Below, piece after piece: positions 33,025 to 43,407 of a stretch of 64,000 bases of DNA. The translations under genes and the position numbers were made by a program. Source of the DNA: Acidobacteriota bacterium (lineage in GTDB: Bacteria > Acidobacteriota > Thermoanaerobaculia > Multivoradales > Multivoraceae); NCBI GenBank assembly GCA_029263415.1, contig JAJCXN010000046.1, positions 186,001 to 250,000 of the forward strand, in the 5' to 3' direction. The stretch's first letter is position 1; every line of letters begins with the position of its first letter. Below the pieces are notes generated by a model. That model searched no databases. It was given only the letters and a program-made list of their open reading frames with translations, and had not been told where the DNA came from.

Positions 33025-34404
33025 TTGAACATTCTGATCATTGACGACGAAGAGGTCCTTCAAGACATCCTGACAACCCTGATCCGCAAGGAGGGCCACC
33101 ATCCGATCGCCTGCCGCACCGGCACCGAGGGTTTGGACGTCTTGGAGAAAGAGGACATCGACCTCGTCCTGCTTGACCTCATGCTGCCCGACATGCGCGG
33201 CCAGGAAGTCCTGCGCCGAATCCGCGAGCGCGATCCCGACCAGGTAGTGATCGTGATTACTGCCTACTCTTCGATCGAAGGCGCGATCGAAGCAATGCGC
33301 GATGGCGCGTTCCACTACCTACCTAAACCTTTTAAGAACGAGGAAGTGCGGATCACGCTGCGCAAGGGGCTGGAACGCCGGCATCTCACCACGGAGAACC
33401 GCCGGCTGCGCCAACGTCTCGACCACCGCTTCGGGTTCGACAGCATCATCGGCAAGAGCAAGCCGATCCAAGAGGTGTTCGAGCTGATTCGTCTCGCCGC
33501 GCCGTCGAAGAGCAACATCCTCATCCTCGGTGAAAGCGGCACCGGCAAGGAGTTGGTCGCCAAGTCGATCCACGGCAACTCCAAGCGCAAGGACGGGCCC
33601 TTCGTCACCGTCAATTCGGGTTCGATGCCCTCGGATCTCCTGGAGAGCAATCTGTTCGGTCACGTCAAAGGAGCGTTCACCGGTGCCATCTCGAACAAGA
33701 AGGGCCTTTTTGAAGTCGCCGACAGCGGCACCATCTTCTTCGACGAGATCGGCAACATCAACGTCGACACCCAGTCCAAGCTTCTGCGCGTCATCCAAGA
33801 GAAGGAGTTCATGCGCTTGGGTGGCGTTGAGACCTTGAAAGCGGACGTGCGCATCGTTGCAGCGACCAACGCCAACCTAGACGAGATGGTCGAAGCCGGC
33901 ACCTTCCGCGAGGACCTCTTCTACCGGCTCAACGTCATCACCATCAACCTCCCGCCGCTGCGCAAAAGAATCGAGGACATCCCGCCGATCGCCCAACACT
34001 TCTTGAGGATCTACTGCAAAGAGAACGAAAAGGAAATCGACAGCATCGACTCGAAGGCGATGGAGGCCATGCTCGATTACCACTGGCCGGGCAATGTGCG
34101 CGAACTAGAAAACGCCATCGAGCGAGCGACAGTGCTCTCAACCGGCAACACTCTCGACACCAACCTGTTGCCTCACTCCATGCGTGAGAGCGAGCCCGGC
34201 TCCGTCAGCAGCCCATCCTTGCCTTCGGGGGGCATCTCACTCAAAGAAGCGGTCTCTGACTACGAACGCCAACTGATCATCAAGGCCCTGCAAACCACTG
34301 GCGGGGTGCAAAAGCACGCGGCTCAGCTTCTGAACGTGAAGCCGACCACCCTTCACGAAATGATGAAGCGGCTCAACGTCTCGGCTGAGAGCCTCGCTGG
34401 GTAA
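33025..34404 (+). CDS. NtrC-family sigma-54-dependent response regulator
   Basis: 459 aa from TTG 33025, whose product begins MNILIIDDEE. Receiver phospho-acceptor is Asp51 in VLLDLMLPD; AAA+ domain with GESGTGKE, GAFTGA and FREDLFYRLNV; C-terminal Fis-type helix-turn-helix (GGVQKHAAQLLNVKPTTLHEMMKRL). It forms a two-component pair with the PDZ kinase, and the sigma-54-like promoter upstream suggests that the operon is itself controlled by such activators, possibly by autoregulation. It is not a duplicate of the PilR at 14.6 kb, which has a different helix-turn-helix. Confidence 0.92.
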   Translation: MNILIIDDEEVLQDILTTLIRKEGHHPIACRTGTEGLDVLEKEDIDLVLLDLMLPDMRGQEVLRRIRERDPDQVVIVITAYSSIEGAIEAMRDGAFHYLPKPFKNEEVRITLRKGLERRHLTTENRRLRQRLDHRFGFDSIIGKSKPIQEVFELIRLAAPSKSNILILGESGTGKELVAKSIHGNSKRKDGPFVTVNSGSMPSDLLESNLFGHVKGAFTGAISNKKGLFEVADSGTIFFDEIGNINVDTQSKLLRVIQEKEFMRLGGVETLKADVRIVAATNANLDEMVEAGTFREDLFYRLNVITINLPPLRKRIEDIPPIAQHFLRIYCKENEKEIDSIDSKAMEAMLDYHWPGNVRELENAIERATVLSTGNTLDTNLLPHSMRESEPGSVSSPSLPSGGISLKEAVSDYERQLIIKALQTTGGVQKHAAQLLNVKPTTLHEMMKRLNVSAESLAG

Positions 34405-34589
34405 GGTCGGCATGAGGCGCTGAGCACCGGGATCTGGCCTTGATTGGCCGTTGAGGTTTCGCGCGCCAGCTCCCTACGGCAGCCGAGATTCGCTTAGGCT
34501 TGGCGCACAAGAGAGCGCCACCTCAGATGGCCTGGCACCAGCACCTGGTGCGCTCTCATTTCTTGAGACCTTATCTCCCCCACCCACCT

Positions 34590-35675
34590 ATGCTCGACAA
34601 ACTCCAAGCCCTCGAACGCACGTACGACGAGCTCACCACTCGTATGGGCGACCCGGAGGTCATCGCCGACCCGAATGCCTACCGCGACACCAACAAAGCG
34701 ATGGCTGAGATCGCGCCCTTAGTGGAGCTGTATCGTTCCTACCGCAGCGTGCAAGAAGAGCTAGATCAAACCACTGAGATGCTCGAAGAGCTCGACAAAG
34801 GCGACGAGCTGTTCACCATCGCGGAACAAGAGAAGGCCGAACTCACCAACAAGATCGACCAGCTCAAGACCGACCTACAGCGCGAGCTGATCCCTAAGGA
34901 TCCGAACGACAAGCGCAATGTGGTGCTTGAGATCCGAGCTGGGACCGGCGGCGACGAAGCGTCGCTGTTCGCGGGTGAGCTATTTCGGATGTACAGCCGC
35001 TACGCCGAGACCAAGAACTGGAAGGTCAACATCATCGACCTTTCGGAGTCGGACGTCGGCGGCATCAAGGACGTGTCAGCTATCGTCGAAGGGCGCGGGG
35101 CGTTTAGCCAACTCAAGTTCGAAGCCGGTGTTCACCGCGTTCAGCGGGTGCCCGCTACCGAGGGTCAGGGGCGCATCCACACGTCGGCGTGCACAGTAGT
35201 GGTCATGCCCGAAGCCGACGACATCGAGATCGAAGTGGCAGAAAAGGATCTGCGCGTCGACCGCTTTTGTTCCTCAGGACCTGGGGGCCAAGGAGTCAAT
35301 ACCACCTACTCTGCGGTCCGGCTCACGCACTTGCCCACTGGCATCGTGGTGCAGTGCCAAGACGAGCGGAGCCAGATCAAGAATCGAGCGAAGGCACTGC
35401 GTGTACTCAAGAGTCGACTGCTCGATGTGGAGCGACAGAAGGCGGAATCGGAGCTGTCTGAAGAGCGCAAGAAAATGGTCGGCAGCGGCGACCGTTCAGA
35501 GAAGATTCGCACCTACAACTTCCCGCAGAACCGAGTCACCGACCATCGCATCGGACTCACACTGCACAAGTTGCCAGCCATCGTCGCAGGCGACCTTGAC
35601 CCGTTGATCGAGCCGATCACCAATCACTTCAAAGCCGAAGAGATGCAATCGGCGGCTGATCGCGACCTGTCATAA
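34590..35675 (+). CDS. prfA: peptide chain release factor 1
   Basis: 361 aa from the ATG at 34590; the longer track ORF lacks conserved sequence. It recognises UAA and UAG in the ribosomal A site and triggers peptide release. The codon-recognition tripeptide of RF1 (PxT) appears as PAT in QRVPATEGQGRIHTS, and the catalytic GGQ is in SSGPGGQGVNTTYSAVR. The N-terminal MLDKLQALERTYDEL is the standard RF1 opening. It is followed after 14 bases by prmC, which methylates the GGQ glutamine, the classical bacterial pairing. Confidence 0.97.
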   Translation: MLDKLQALERTYDELTTRMGDPEVIADPNAYRDTNKAMAEIAPLVELYRSYRSVQEELDQTTEMLEELDKGDELFTIAEQEKAELTNKIDQLKTDLQRELIPKDPNDKRNVVLEIRAGTGGDEASLFAGELFRMYSRYAETKNWKVNIIDLSESDVGGIKDVSAIVEGRGAFSQLKFEAGVHRVQRVPATEGQGRIHTSACTVVVMPEADDIEIEVAEKDLRVDRFCSSGPGGQGVNTTYSAVRLTHLPTGIVVQCQDERSQIKNRAKALRVLKSRLLDVERQKAESELSEERKKMVGSGDRSEKIRTYNFPQNRVTDHRIGLTLHKLPAIVAGDLDPLIEPITNHFKAEEMQSAADRDLS

Positions 35676-35689
35676 GGGCCGCTAAGGAA

Positions 35690-36619
35690 TTGGCCACCGG
35701 CCCGCGCCTCGACCCCCAAGCCGCACAAATCGCTTTGAGCGATCGGCCGGCACTGACCGATCAGGCACAGCCCGATCAAGCGACTGTCGATGAACTGCGG
35801 CGTTGGGGAAGAGAACAACTCAGGACATGCGGCCATCTGATCGAGCCGCGCGAAGCGGGGCTTCTGATCGGGCACGCCTTGGGCCTAAGTGAAGCTCAGA
35901 TCTTCGCTCACGGCGACCGACCGTGTGACGCCGAACAAACGGGTCGTATCCGTGCGCTCATTCTCCGACGTGCCAACGGTGTCCCGTTCGCCTACCTCGC
36001 TAGCCATCGCGAGTTCTACGGCCGAGTTTTCACAGTCGATCATCGTGTCTTGATCCCGCGTCCCGAAACCGAGCACTTGATCGATGTGGTCAAGGCGCTC
36101 AAGCCACCCCCTCGACGGATCCTGGACCTCGGCACCGGGTCCGGATGCATCGCGACTACCCTCGCGCTGGAACACCCTCAAAGCACAATCGTGGCAGCGG
36201 ACATTTCGATCGCTGCACTGGCCGTCGCACAAGTGAACACCCTCGCACACGGGCTTCGAGCCCCGCGCGTTCAACTTGTGGCAGCCGACCTCTACCAGGG
36301 GCTCAACGTCGCCGACTTCGACACCGTCGTCTCCAATCCGCCGTACATCTCCACCGACGATGACCTGCCCGCGACAGTCGCCGATTTCGAGCCGCACCAG
36401 GCACTATTCGCAGGTGGCGATGGCCTCGCCTTCTATCGCCGCCTGCTCGGGCCTGAAACGCCATTCTTGCGCGACCAGCGGGTGATCCTCGAACTCGGCG
36501 CAAATCAACGCGCCGCGGTCGAAGACATCGCGCAAGAGCGGTTCACAACCGATACCGTGACCAGCGACCTCGCCGGCTGGGATCGGGTCATCTCGGTTAA
36601 GCGAACTCTGAAGACTTAG
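35690..36619 (+). CDS. prmC: release factor glutamine N5-methyltransferase
   Basis: 309 aa from TTG 35690, which has TAAGG upstream. It methylates the Gln of the GGQ motif in release factors 1 and 2. SAM-binding motif I reads ILDLGTGSGCIATTLAL; the catalytic NPPY occurs in VVSNPPYIST; and the family segment FYGRVFTVDHRVLIPRPETEHL precedes motif I. The first ~40 residues (ATGPRLDPQAAQIALSD...) are not conserved, so an internal start is possible. Confidence 0.95.
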   Translation: MATGPRLDPQAAQIALSDRPALTDQAQPDQATVDELRRWGREQLRTCGHLIEPREAGLLIGHALGLSEAQIFAHGDRPCDAEQTGRIRALILRRANGVPFAYLASHREFYGRVFTVDHRVLIPRPETEHLIDVVKALKPPPRRILDLGTGSGCIATTLALEHPQSTIVAADISIAALAVAQVNTLAHGLRAPRVQLVAADLYQGLNVADFDTVVSNPPYISTDDDLPATVADFEPHQALFAGGDGLAFYRRLLGPETPFLRDQRVILELGANQRAAVEDIAQERFTTDTVTSDLAGWDRVISVKRTLKT

Positions 36620-36718
36620 GCCCTACAACGGCGGACCGCAGCTGCTGCGTCTCTGAAACAATCACTCGCAAGCGGATGCGCTCCAAACGCTCGCAACTCG
36701 ACACGGTGACACGTTCCC

Positions 36719-37993
36719 ATGGATTCATTCCTCATCCAAGGCCCGGGCCAACTCAACGGCTCGATCGCAGCCAGCGGCGCCAAAAACGCCGCGCTGCCAG
36801 CGCTCGCAGCATGCTTGCTGACCGACGAAGACGTCGAACTCGAACGGTTACCGCAGGTGCGCGACGTGATCACCATGGGTCGCGTGCTTGAGCACCTCGG
36901 CGCAGAGGTCACGAGATCAACCGACGCCACGCCCACGAGGGTCCGCTGCCACGCCTTAGCAGCTGATCGAGAAGCTCCCTACGAGCTGGTCAAAACCATG
37001 CGAGCCTCGGTCCTCGTCCTCGGGCCTCTGGTGGCACGTCTGGGATACGCGCGAGTCTCACTGCCAGGCGGCTGCGCTATCGGCGCAAGGCCGATCGACC
37101 TACACCTCGCGGGGCTCGAAGCGATGGGTGCGGAGGTCGAACTCGACCACGGCTACGTCACCGTGCGTGCTCGAGGTGGCGGAGCTAAGCCTCTCGCCGG
37201 ATGTCGCTACCGATTCGCGATGCCTTCGGTCGGCGCGACCGAGAACCTGATGATGGCCGCCACCCTGGCACAGGGCACCACCGTGCTCGACAACTGCGCG
37301 CAAGAACCAGAGATTTCAGATCTCGCGACACTGCTACGGGCGATGGGTGCCCAGATCAGCGGCGCCGGATCAGCCACCATCACTATCGAAGGTGTGGATC
37401 GTTTGACCCGCGCGCGGCACGCTCTGCTTTGCGATCGCATCGAAGCTGGGACCTATCTGATTGGCGGAGTGATGACCAATGGTTCGGTCACCGTCACCGG
37501 CCTCGATGCCGTTCACCTCACTCCCCTGCTCGAAAAGCTGTCAGATTGCGGCGCCAACATCTCGGTCGCCGATCACTCGATCACAGCAAGCGGAGGCTCC
37601 GAACTCAAGGCCCGCGACATGATCACGGCGCCCCACCCCGGATTTCCAACCGACTTGCAAGCACAGTTCCTTGCCCTCATGACCCGCGCCGAGGGTACGT
37701 CGACCATTGTCGAGAGCGTCTTTGAGAACCGATTTCAGCACGTCCCCGAGCTACGTAGAATGGGTGCTGAGATTTCGATCGACGGCAATGCTGCTCGAGT
37801 CACGGGCTGCGCCAGCCTCACTGGCGCCACCGTTATGGCGACCGATCTACGCGCCTCAGCGTGCCTCGTGCTGGCCGGCCTCTGCGCGCAAGGAGACACC
37901 ACCGTCGATCGGATTTACCATCTCGACCGCGGCTACGAACGAATGGAATCAAAATTGCAGACCTTAGGAGTCCCAGTACAGCGCATCGAGTAA
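36719..37993 (+). CDS. murA: UDP-N-acetylglucosamine 1-carboxyvinyltransferase
   Basis: 424 aa, normal MurA length. It adds enolpyruvate to UDP-GlcNAc in the first committed step of peptidoglycan synthesis. The N-terminal INGS-like segment reads [23 protein letters not shown]; the active-site loop carries Cys119 in [15 protein letters not shown], the residue attacked by fosfomycin; [13 protein letters not shown] and [15 protein letters not shown] are conserved. ATG at 36719, 99 bases after prmC. Confidence 0.96.
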   Translation: MDSFLIQGPGQLNGSIAASGAKNAALPALAACLLTDEDVELERLPQVRDVITMGRVLEHLGAEVTRSTDATPTRVRCHALAADREAPYELVKTMRASVLVLGPLVARLGYARVSLPGGCAIGARPIDLHLAGLEAMGAEVELDHGYVTVRARGGGAKPLAGCRYRFAMPSVGATENLMMAATLAQGTTVLDNCAQEPEISDLATLLRAMGAQISGAGSATITIEGVDRLTRARHALLCDRIEAGTYLIGGVMTNGSVTVTGLDAVHLTPLLEKLSDCGANISVADHSITASGGSELKARDMITAPHPGFPTDLQAQFLALMTRAEGTSTIVESVFENRFQHVPELRRMGAEISIDGNAARVTGCASLTGATVMATDLRASACLVLAGLCAQGDTTVDRIYHLDRGYERMESKLQTLGVPVQRIE

Positions 37994-38066
37994 CAAGGCC
38001 CTTGCCAGCGGTGTTGTAGAACTGCGATGCCAGGATGGCGCCTCCCTTGCCCCACCCCGATCCGTT

Positions 38067-40424
38067 GTGACGCTATCGATGACTCCAACCCCGCGTACAT
38101 CAGTCGCCCAAAAAGCTCTCAAAGAGAGCTCGGTGCTTTCAGTTTTTCCAGTAGCGCTGGCTCTGATCGCAACGGCTGCCGAGGCCAACACGAGCTACCT
38201 AGCGGAGTCGGACCCACGAGTCGAGCTGGTACGCCTGCAAGCCGCGGACCGGCTGGAAGAAGCGCTCGAGGCTGTCGATAACCGTCTCGATGCCGCCAAC
38301 GCCGGATTGGATCCGGTGGGCGCTCAGTATCTGCGAGGGCATCTGCTCAGTAGCATGCGCCGCAACCAAGAGGCCGCCGATTCGTTTGCTGCGGTGATCA
38401 GCAGTGATTCACTACTGAGCCAACATGCGAGCATTCGCCTTGCTGAGCTGCAAGAGAACCAAGGTTTCACTCCTGCGGCCGCTGCCCTCGCCACTGAGGT
38501 GCTGACTCAGTCCGCGCCGCGGTCGCTGGTCGCAAGAGCGCTAGCGATACTTGCCCGTACACTTGAAACCGGCGGCGACTGTCGCTTGCTCGGACGGCTC
38601 GCAAGCGTACGGCTACGCACAGCCGAACGCCGCCAACTGGATCTCATCCGGGCACGCTGCGGACTTCGTCAGCGAGACAAGACCGGCAGAAGTGCCGCGG
38701 CCGGCCGAGACACGCTAGTCCGACTGGTGACCGAGAGCTACCGAGACCTAGTCGGCCTCCTTGCTGCTGACCTGCTCTACGCAGAGCTCGACCACATCAG
38801 CGAGACCCAACGACCGACAGTGCTCAAAGCTCTCGCCCAAGCGTTTCATCAGCACCGCCGTTTTGACCGCGCAGTACCTTTGCTGGCCACGCAGATCCCC
38901 AATCCGATGCCGCCGGTACGCAACAATTCCACCTTTAGGACACACTTCCAACTCGGGCGTGGTCTGTTCTGGCAAGGCCAATTTCTCAACGCTGCGGACT
39001 CCTATGGGCAACTGGCAGAACGCAGCACTCGAACCAACGATCGCAGCGTCGCGCTCTACCACCGCTCGCGTGCTCTAGAACTAGCTGGTCGTTGGACCGA
39101 AGCAAAACCATCGTTCATCGCCACTCACGACGCCAACCCCGAAGGTGACTATGCGGGCGCTGGGTTGCTCGGCAGTTTTCGTTTGCGCTTGCGCAGCGGT
39201 GAAGAGGAGATCGCACTCAAGAACTACGCGGCGATGTCAGCGTCCACCAAGATGCGATCGGAGCGCAGCCTCGCCGCTCTGTTCTTGAGTAGTTCCCATC
39301 TTTCGCAGTCGCGCGTCAACAACGTCAGACAATGGCTCAACGACGCTGGGCTCGACGAACGAACCATCCCGACACTTTATTGGCGCGGCCGTCTCGCAGA
39401 GCTCGAAGCCGAGCCCACAGAGGCCGTCGAGCACTACGTCGAGGCACTCGAACGAGACTACTTCCACCCCCTCGCTCAACTCGGCCTCGCCCGTCTCGAT
39501 CACGGTGAGCTCCGGAGTGCCGCACTAAGCCTGGGCGAACGTCTAGCGGCCGAGGGCAAGCGACTCAACGCCGCCTGGATCCTGCTCGGCTCCCAGCACG
39601 AAGCCGGCATCTCGGCCCGTGATCAGCTGGAGGCGGACCTTTTGCGCCGCAACCGGCGCCGGCAGCTAGCGCCGACTTCCACAGTCCCCGTTGAAGACTG
39701 GCCACTGTTCAACCAACCCACTGCAACTGCAGAATCTTTGCTCTTGAGCCTTGGCGTTTGGTCTGAAGGCGGTAGTGCTGTGCAGCGCGCTTTTCCAGCG
39801 TCTCAACCCAACCTAGCTTTCACCGCCGCGCTCGAACTGCAGCGGGCAGGAAAGACCCAAGAAGGCCTGTTGATCGCAGAGTCCTTAGCCAAGTCGATTC
39901 CCCGTGGAACGCCACCCCGATTGGTACCCACCGCGTTCCGGCGAGCGCTCTACCCCTTCGCCTATCGGTTCTTGATTGAACAAGCGGCCCGTCACTTCAA
40001 GGTCGACCCACTGCTCCTAGCCGCGATCATTCGAGAAGAGAGTCGCTTCAAACCAACGGCCGCTTCGAGTGCTGCGGCTCGCGGCTTGACCCAGTTCATC
40101 ATCCCCACGGCAGAGAAGTACGCACCCAAAATCGGCTTCGAGGATTTGGGCCCCGATGACCTAGACAAGCCTGCAGTGTCGGTCGCTTTGGGTGCCGCAT
40201 ACCTCCAGGAACTCACCATCCGCTTCGATGGCAGGCCTGAGCGCATTCTCGCCGCCTACAACGCTGGCGAGGATCAAGCCGAGACCTGGGGTCGACACTG
40301 CTATACCCGCGACCCGGCTGAGTACATCACTAAGGTGGGCTTCTCCGAGACCCGCGAGTACGTGATCAAGGTCATGCGCAGCTACGCGCAGTATCGCGAC
40401 CTCTATCTAGAAGGCACTCTTTAG
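38067..40424 (+). CDS. soluble lytic murein transglycosylase (Slt70-like)
   Basis: 785 aa from GTG 38067; ATG 38079 is an alternative. A signal peptide (VLSVFPVALALIATAAEA) directs it to the periplasm. Residues about 50-590 are alpha-helical TPR-like repeats forming the Slt superhelix, and the last ~170 residues are the catalytic SLT domain: ESRFKPTAASSAAARGLTQF with the Glu of REESRF, then AAYNAGEDQAETW. It cleaves glycan strands with 1,6-anhydro ring formation. It follows murA by 73 bases and is directly followed by rsmI. Confidence 0.93.
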   Translation: MTLSMTPTPRTSVAQKALKESSVLSVFPVALALIATAAEANTSYLAESDPRVELVRLQAADRLEEALEAVDNRLDAANAGLDPVGAQYLRGHLLSSMRRNQEAADSFAAVISSDSLLSQHASIRLAELQENQGFTPAAAALATEVLTQSAPRSLVARALAILARTLETGGDCRLLGRLASVRLRTAERRQLDLIRARCGLRQRDKTGRSAAAGRDTLVRLVTESYRDLVGLLAADLLYAELDHISETQRPTVLKALAQAFHQHRRFDRAVPLLATQIPNPMPPVRNNSTFRTHFQLGRGLFWQGQFLNAADSYGQLAERSTRTNDRSVALYHRSRALELAGRWTEAKPSFIATHDANPEGDYAGAGLLGSFRLRLRSGEEEIALKNYAAMSASTKMRSERSLAALFLSSSHLSQSRVNNVRQWLNDAGLDERTIPTLYWRGRLAELEAEPTEAVEHYVEALERDYFHPLAQLGLARLDHGELRSAALSLGERLAAEGKRLNAAWILLGSQHEAGISARDQLEADLLRRNRRRQLAPTSTVPVEDWPLFNQPTATAESLLLSLGVWSEGGSAVQRAFPASQPNLAFTAALELQRAGKTQEGLLIAESLAKSIPRGTPPRLVPTAFRRALYPFAYRFLIEQAARHFKVDPLLLAAIIREESRFKPTAASSAAARGLTQFIIPTAEKYAPKIGFEDLGPDDLDKPAVSVALGAAYLQELTIRFDGRPERILAAYNAGEDQAETWGRHCYTRDPAEYITKVGFSETREYVIKVMRSYAQYRDLYLEGTL

Positions 40425-41138
40425 TTGCCAACCTCAGACTCGAGCACGAATCCACGGCGCGGCCGCTTGTTGCTAGTTGCAACACCGATCGGCAATCTGA
40501 GCGACCTCTCCTCGCGCGCAAGGGACGCGCTCGCTACCGCTGATCTCATCGCCTGCGAGGACACGCGACGCACCGGCCGACTGCTGGCTCACCTCGAGCT
40601 GAAGCGACCGATGCTCTCAGTGCACGAACACAACGAGGCAGGGCGGGTCAGCCAAGTCATCGAGCGGCTGGATCGTGGAGAGACCGTGGCTTTGGTTTCA
40701 GACGCAGGCACGCCGCTGGTCTCAGACCCCGGCTACCGCCTAGTCAAGGCCACCATCGACCACCACCATGAGGTGCAAGCGCTGCCCGGCCCCGCAGCTT
40801 TCTTGACCGCTCTGGTGGTCTCCGGTCTTGCTCCACACCCCTTCACCTTTGCCGGGTTCCCGCCGCCCAAGACCGGAAAGCGGCGCAAGTTCCTCGCCGA
40901 GTATGCGCAGCTGCCGCACACCCTGATTCTCTACGAGTCACCTCACCGGATCTCGCGCACCCTTCAAGACGCCCTCGAGGTGCTAGGAGATCGGCCTGCT
41001 TCGCTCAGTCGCGAACTGACCAAGCTGCACGAGGAGACCCTCCGCGGGACTCTCGCTGCACTCGTTGCTGAAGACGGCAAGCGTGCCGGCTGGAAGGGGG
41101 AATTGGTGCTGACCATCGCCTCAGCAGCGACCTGCTAA
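40425..41138 (+). CDS. rsmI: 16S rRNA 2'-O-ribose C1402 methyltransferase
   Basis: 237 aa, beginning at a TTG immediately after the transglycosylase stop. It methylates the ribose of C1402 in 16S rRNA. SAM-dependent tetrapyrrole-methylase-type fold: GRLLLVATPIGNLSDLS (motif start), LIACEDTRRTGRLLAH, VALVSDAGTPLVSDPGYRLV, LPGPAAFLTALVVSGL and FAGFPPPKTGKRRKFL, all characteristic of RsmI. It ends 9 bases from the convergent ACT-domain gene. Confidence 0.96.
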   Translation: MPTSDSSTNPRRGRLLLVATPIGNLSDLSSRARDALATADLIACEDTRRTGRLLAHLELKRPMLSVHEHNEAGRVSQVIERLDRGETVALVSDAGTPLVSDPGYRLVKATIDHHHEVQALPGPAAFLTALVVSGLAPHPFTFAGFPPPKTGKRRKFLAEYAQLPHTLILYESPHRISRTLQDALEVLGDRPASLSRELTKLHEETLRGTLAALVAEDGKRAGWKGELVLTIASAATC

Positions 41139-41146
41139 GTAGTGAG

Positions 41147-41542
41147 TCAGCCCGCTCTCACCACATGACCAGCGGACCGTAACGCTCCAATCGCTAGGCC
41201 CATCTGAGCCTCGCGCACCAACAACACATCGGTATCAAAGGTCGAAACGGCGAACACTGAGACTTGCGCCTCTGCCAGGGCGGTGGTCAGTGCGGCCAGG
41301 ATCCCAACGAGTGAGAAGTCCAGAACACCTGCAACTGCCAGCGCCCCCCAACCGTCCTCAGAGGTGAACCCTTCCGGAACCTGGTCCTCTGAGCACACCA
41401 ACGAGACTTCGGTTGCGGTGATCGAAAGACTCCAAAACAAAGATCCCTCCGGAGGTGCCGGCGGCGCGGTGCCCGGATCTGCGCGGCAGACCGCGAAGCG
41501 CCCGCTCACAACCTCAAGCGCGAGCTCCGAGCGAGAGCTCAC
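41147..41542 (-). CDS. ACT-domain (CASTOR-like) small protein
   Basis: 131 aa from GTG 41542, which overlaps the TetR stop (GTGA). The track start lies inside the TetR gene and is rejected. Two ACT-like halves are seen: SLFWSLSITATEVSLVCSED, and WGALAVAGVLDFSLVGILAALTTALAEAQVSVFAVSTFDTDVLLVRE, typical of the small ACT proteins related to amino-acid sensors. Such proteins bind amino acids; the partner here is unknown. Translational coupling to TetR suggests that both serve one regulatory unit. Confidence 0.82.
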   Translation of the reverse strand: MSSRSELALEVVSGRFAVCRADPGTAPPAPPEGSLFWSLSITATEVSLVCSEDQVPEGFTSEDGWGALAVAGVLDFSLVGILAALTTALAEAQVSVFAVSTFDTDVLLVREAQMGLAIGALRSAGHVVRAG

Positions 41543-42168
41543 TCGTCGCGGCTCCCACGCGCACCCACACCCGACGTCATGACTTGCACGATGGCACGCT
41601 GGTACGACTCGTCCCAATCTTCAATTGGGCCCTCGTAAAAAGTAGCGAACTCGGAGCGGGCGCGGAACCAGTGAGAGCACAGCGAGACCATCGCAGCAAT
41701 CAGGTGCGCAGGCTCAATGTCGTCGCGAATCCGACCGGCCTTCTGCTCAGCACGCACGCGTTCGATCCCGGAAAACACGAGATCCGGATACGCCTGGTCG
41801 GCAAGGCCGCGGTCTTTCTCCAGATCCATCCAGGAACTGAGCCGCACAAAACCCGGGTGATCGCGCAGAAAGCTGAACAGGGTCTCGAATGACTGCTGGA
41901 GCAGATCACGACCGTCAGTCTGAGTTTCCAGCAGCTCCATCTGAACCTCGGCATAATGTGCCAATAGGAACCGCTTGAGCTCGACCCAAAGGTCTTGCTT
42001 GCTGCCGAAGTGGTGATGAATCAGGCTCTTGGTGACTCCAGCGCGCTTGGCGATGTCGCTCATCGACGTAGCGGCAAACCCGCGGTCGACGAACAATTCC
42101 TCTGCGGCCTCCAAGATGGCCTTTCTGGTCGCAACTGGGTCGCGCCTCTTGCTAAGGGGATCGGTCAT
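41539..42168 (-). CDS. TetR/AcrR-family transcriptional regulator
   Basis: 209 aa. The N-terminal helix-turn-helix is clear: AILEAAEELFVDRGFAATSMSDIAKRAGVTKSLIHHHFGSKQDLW. The ligand domain includes LFSFLRDHPGFVRLSSWMDLE, a TetR_C-like pattern. The ATG at 42168 lies 4 bases past the mnmA stop, so it may be co-transcribed with nifS-mnmA, and its own stop overlaps the ACT gene. Target operator not evident. Confidence 0.93.
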   Translation of the reverse strand: MTDPLSKRRDPVATRKAILEAAEELFVDRGFAATSMSDIAKRAGVTKSLIHHHFGSKQDLWVELKRFLLAHYAEVQMELLETQTDGRDLLQQSFETLFSFLRDHPGFVRLSSWMDLEKDRGLADQAYPDLVFSGIERVRAEQKAGRIRDDIEPAHLIAAMVSLCSHWFRARSEFATFYEGPIEDWDESYQRAIVQVMTSGVGARGSRDE

Positions 42169-42171
42169 GAT

Positions 42172-43407
42172 TCAGGGTTCTCGGGAGCCAACTTCGCTCC
42201 GAAGCGGAGCCTCGACCCAGCAACCACCCAAGACTCTGGAACCCAGGTAGAAGACGGCAGCCTGCCCGGGCGTTACCGCGCTTTGTGGTGTGTCGAACTG
42301 GACTCTCACCCTACCGTCAGCCAGTGGGAAAATGCCAGCCATCACCCCCTCGTGCTGGGAACGAATCTGCACAGTGGCCCGGATCCCAGCGTCCTCCACC
42401 TCGGATTCCTCGTAATTGGGAGCGGAGCCGATCCAATGAAGGCGCTCGCCGATCAGACCTTCTGATTCCAAATCGGCCGCATCACCAACTTTCACCTTGT
42501 TCTCACTTGCGTCAACATCCAGAACGTAGAGTCGCCGATTAGATGCGATCCCTAGGCCCTTGCGCTGACCGACGGTGTAGCGGTAATAAGGGGCACCGAC
42601 GCCAAGCGCCTCGCCGCTCCCGTCGACCACTGCGGCTCCGCCGTCATTCATCGCTTTGCGCGCGGCCGGATAAGCCTCTGGTCGAGCGGCAACTTGGCCT
42701 TCGACGAACTGCTGCACGCCCTCCGTGACGAAACAGATATCCATGCTCTCGCTCTTCTCAGCAACCACCAAACCTGCCTCGCGCGCCATCGCCCGCACGG
42801 CCTCCTTGGTCATCTCGCCCAGCGGAAAGCGCGAGTAGCTAAGTTGTTCTTGGGTCAACTCGAACAAGAAGTAGGTCTGATCCTTGCTTAGGTCGACTGC
42901 TCGATGGAGTTCGAACTCGCCGGAGTCTTGGTTGAACAGAATGCGCGCGTAGTGGCCAGTGGCGACTGTGCTCGCGCCTAGGCCTATTGCCCTGTCGATC
43001 AACAAGTCGAACTTGATCCAGGTGTTGCAACGAACGCACGGACTCGGTGTCCGACCCTCGAGATAGTCGTTGACAAACGGATCGACCACGTGCTCCCGGA
43101 ACTCTTGATCCATCTGCAGCGTGTAGTGCGGAATGCCTGCCTGCTCGGCAACCCTCTTTGCATCAGCCAAGTCGAGAGCGCCGCAACACCGACCGTTACG
43201 GCGTTCGAGCGTGTGATCCCAAAGCAGCATGGAAAGGCCGATCGCGGGCTCGCCGCGCTGCGCCAATGCCCAGGCCACAACAGAAGAGTCCAGCCCGCCG
43301 CTCATGGCAACAGCAGCCGTGCCCTGCTTGAGAGGTTCGCTCAAGTCAGCGGGCGACGCCATCTCGGCACTTGGTGCACCTGACAAGTCGCTAGACGAGA
43401 CGCTCAC
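42172..43407 (-). CDS. mnmA: tRNA-specific 2-thiouridylase
   Basis: 411 aa from GTG 43407, preceded by GGAGG and overlapping the desulfurase stop (GTGA); the track ORF reads far into that gene and is over-extended. MnmA thiolates U34 of tRNA Lys, Glu and Gln. Seen: P-loop [12 protein letters not shown], the catalytic Cys region [33 protein letters not shown], and the second catalytic Cys in MDICFV. Coupling to a cysteine desulfurase fits the need for persulfide sulfur. Confidence 0.95.
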   Translation of the reverse strand: MSVSSSDLSGAPSAEMASPADLSEPLKQGTAAVAMSGGLDSSVVAWALAQRGEPAIGLSMLLWDHTLERRNGRCCGALDLADAKRVAEQAGIPHYTLQMDQEFREHVVDPFVNDYLEGRTPSPCVRCNTWIKFDLLIDRAIGLGASTVATGHYARILFNQDSGEFELHRAVDLSKDQTYFLFELTQEQLSYSRFPLGEMTKEAVRAMAREAGLVVAEKSESMDICFVTEGVQQFVEGQVAARPEAYPAARKAMNDGGAAVVDGSGEALGVGAPYYRYTVGQRKGLGIASNRRLYVLDVDASENKVKVGDAADLESEGLIGERLHWIGSAPNYEESEVEDAGIRATVQIRSQHEGVMAGIFPLADGRVRVQFDTPQSAVTPGQAAVFYLGSRVLGGCWVEAPLRSEVGSREP